From positions 1-13,467 of the forward strand of contig JBBRGJ010000086.1 of NCBI GenBank assembly GCA_038240835.1: DNA of 13,467 nucleotides, written 5' to 3'. A model generated the notes under the pieces. The model made no database searches. It was not told the DNA's origin and saw only the letters and a program-made list of their open reading frames with translations. The number at the start of each line of letters is the position of its first letter. Position 1 is the first letter of the stretch. The DNA is from JBAXTE01 sp038240835 (GTDB lineage: Bacteria; Bacteroidota; Bacteroidia; Bacteroidales; WCHB1-69). Positions 13,299-13,467 of the stretch are shown piece by piece. Made by a program: the position numbers and the translations under genes.

Positions 13299-13467
13299 CA
13301 AGCGTCATATTTTAGTGTGTTTTTGAAAGTATTAGCCGTTTATGAACATTGCTATCTTTTAACGACCTTGTCAAAAAAGCGTTAAGAAAAAGAGGTGATT
13401 TTACGGCCTGCCCTCGAATATCAATTATAATCAAAATGCGATTTAGAAACTTTATATTCGGGGATTA

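Larger units (their letters stand above)
12411..13467. other. Gene-poor right-end region with several repeats
   Basis: I find no convincing gene in this 1,057-bp stretch. Short open frames at 12664-12867, 12895-13119 and 13075-13257 (minus) lack domains and overlap repeats. The stretch holds a CTTTGCG-type motif, an interrupted palindrome and a second copy of its interrupted arm, a long A/T-rich hairpin, a short palindrome and, at the far end, A+T-rich DNA that may be the upstream region of a gene outside the window. Confidence 0.65.

Overview
The window looks like chromosomal DNA of a member of the Bacteroidota. The evidence is the low G+C of the coding part, a T9SS/gliding-type C-terminal domain (PNAFTPNGDGKNDLF motif), two Bacteroidota-style ECF sigma factors, a bacterial geranylgeranylglyceryl-phosphate synthase, TAnnTTTG-type promoter boxes and the absence of Shine-Dalgarno leaders. 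I cannot place it below phylum. No tRNA, rRNA, CRISPR array or transposase gene was found.

Layout: positions 1-~485 are a relatively G+C-rich patch made of inverted and intergenic-type repeats, with no gene. It cuts into the 3' end of a minus-strand FN3-repeat secreted protein (394-1926). Upstream of that on the same strand is a catalytically dead M16 peptidase subunit (1966-3249), then a clear minus-strand terminator (about 3297-3333). Beyond it is one long minus-strand gene train, in transcription order: geranylgeranylglyceryl-phosphate synthase (9061-9780), a secreted DPP-IV-type S9 peptidase (6921-9056), an ECF sigma factor (6360-6914), the catalytic M16 peptidase (5097-6335), a second ECF sigma factor (4458-5045) and a membrane anti-sigma-like protein ending in a gliding/T9SS-type C-terminal domain (3390-4451). 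Gaps of 4, 6, 24, 51 and 6 nt suggest one operon. A divergent promoter region (9781-9889) separates it from plus-strand rbfA (9890), a class I methyltransferase (10249) and a LolC/LolE-type ABC permease (11193, TTG start). The last ~1.05 kb (12411-13467) has no convincing gene and carries several repeats and hairpins.

How the genes may work together: the minus-strand train combines proteases, two sigma factors and an envelope-anchored anti-sigma-like protein with a surface-secretion-type domain, which suggests an envelope or secretion-sensing regulatory unit. The two halves of an M16 peptidase pair lie on either side of the sigma/anti-sigma pair. The plus-strand genes are housekeeping: ribosome maturation (RbfA) and lipoprotein export (LolC/E). 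The strongest candidates for something little described are the anti-sigma/T9SS-domain fusion in its protease context, the interrupted palindrome with a second copy of its interrupted arm in the right-hand intergenic region, and the truncation junction at the left end.
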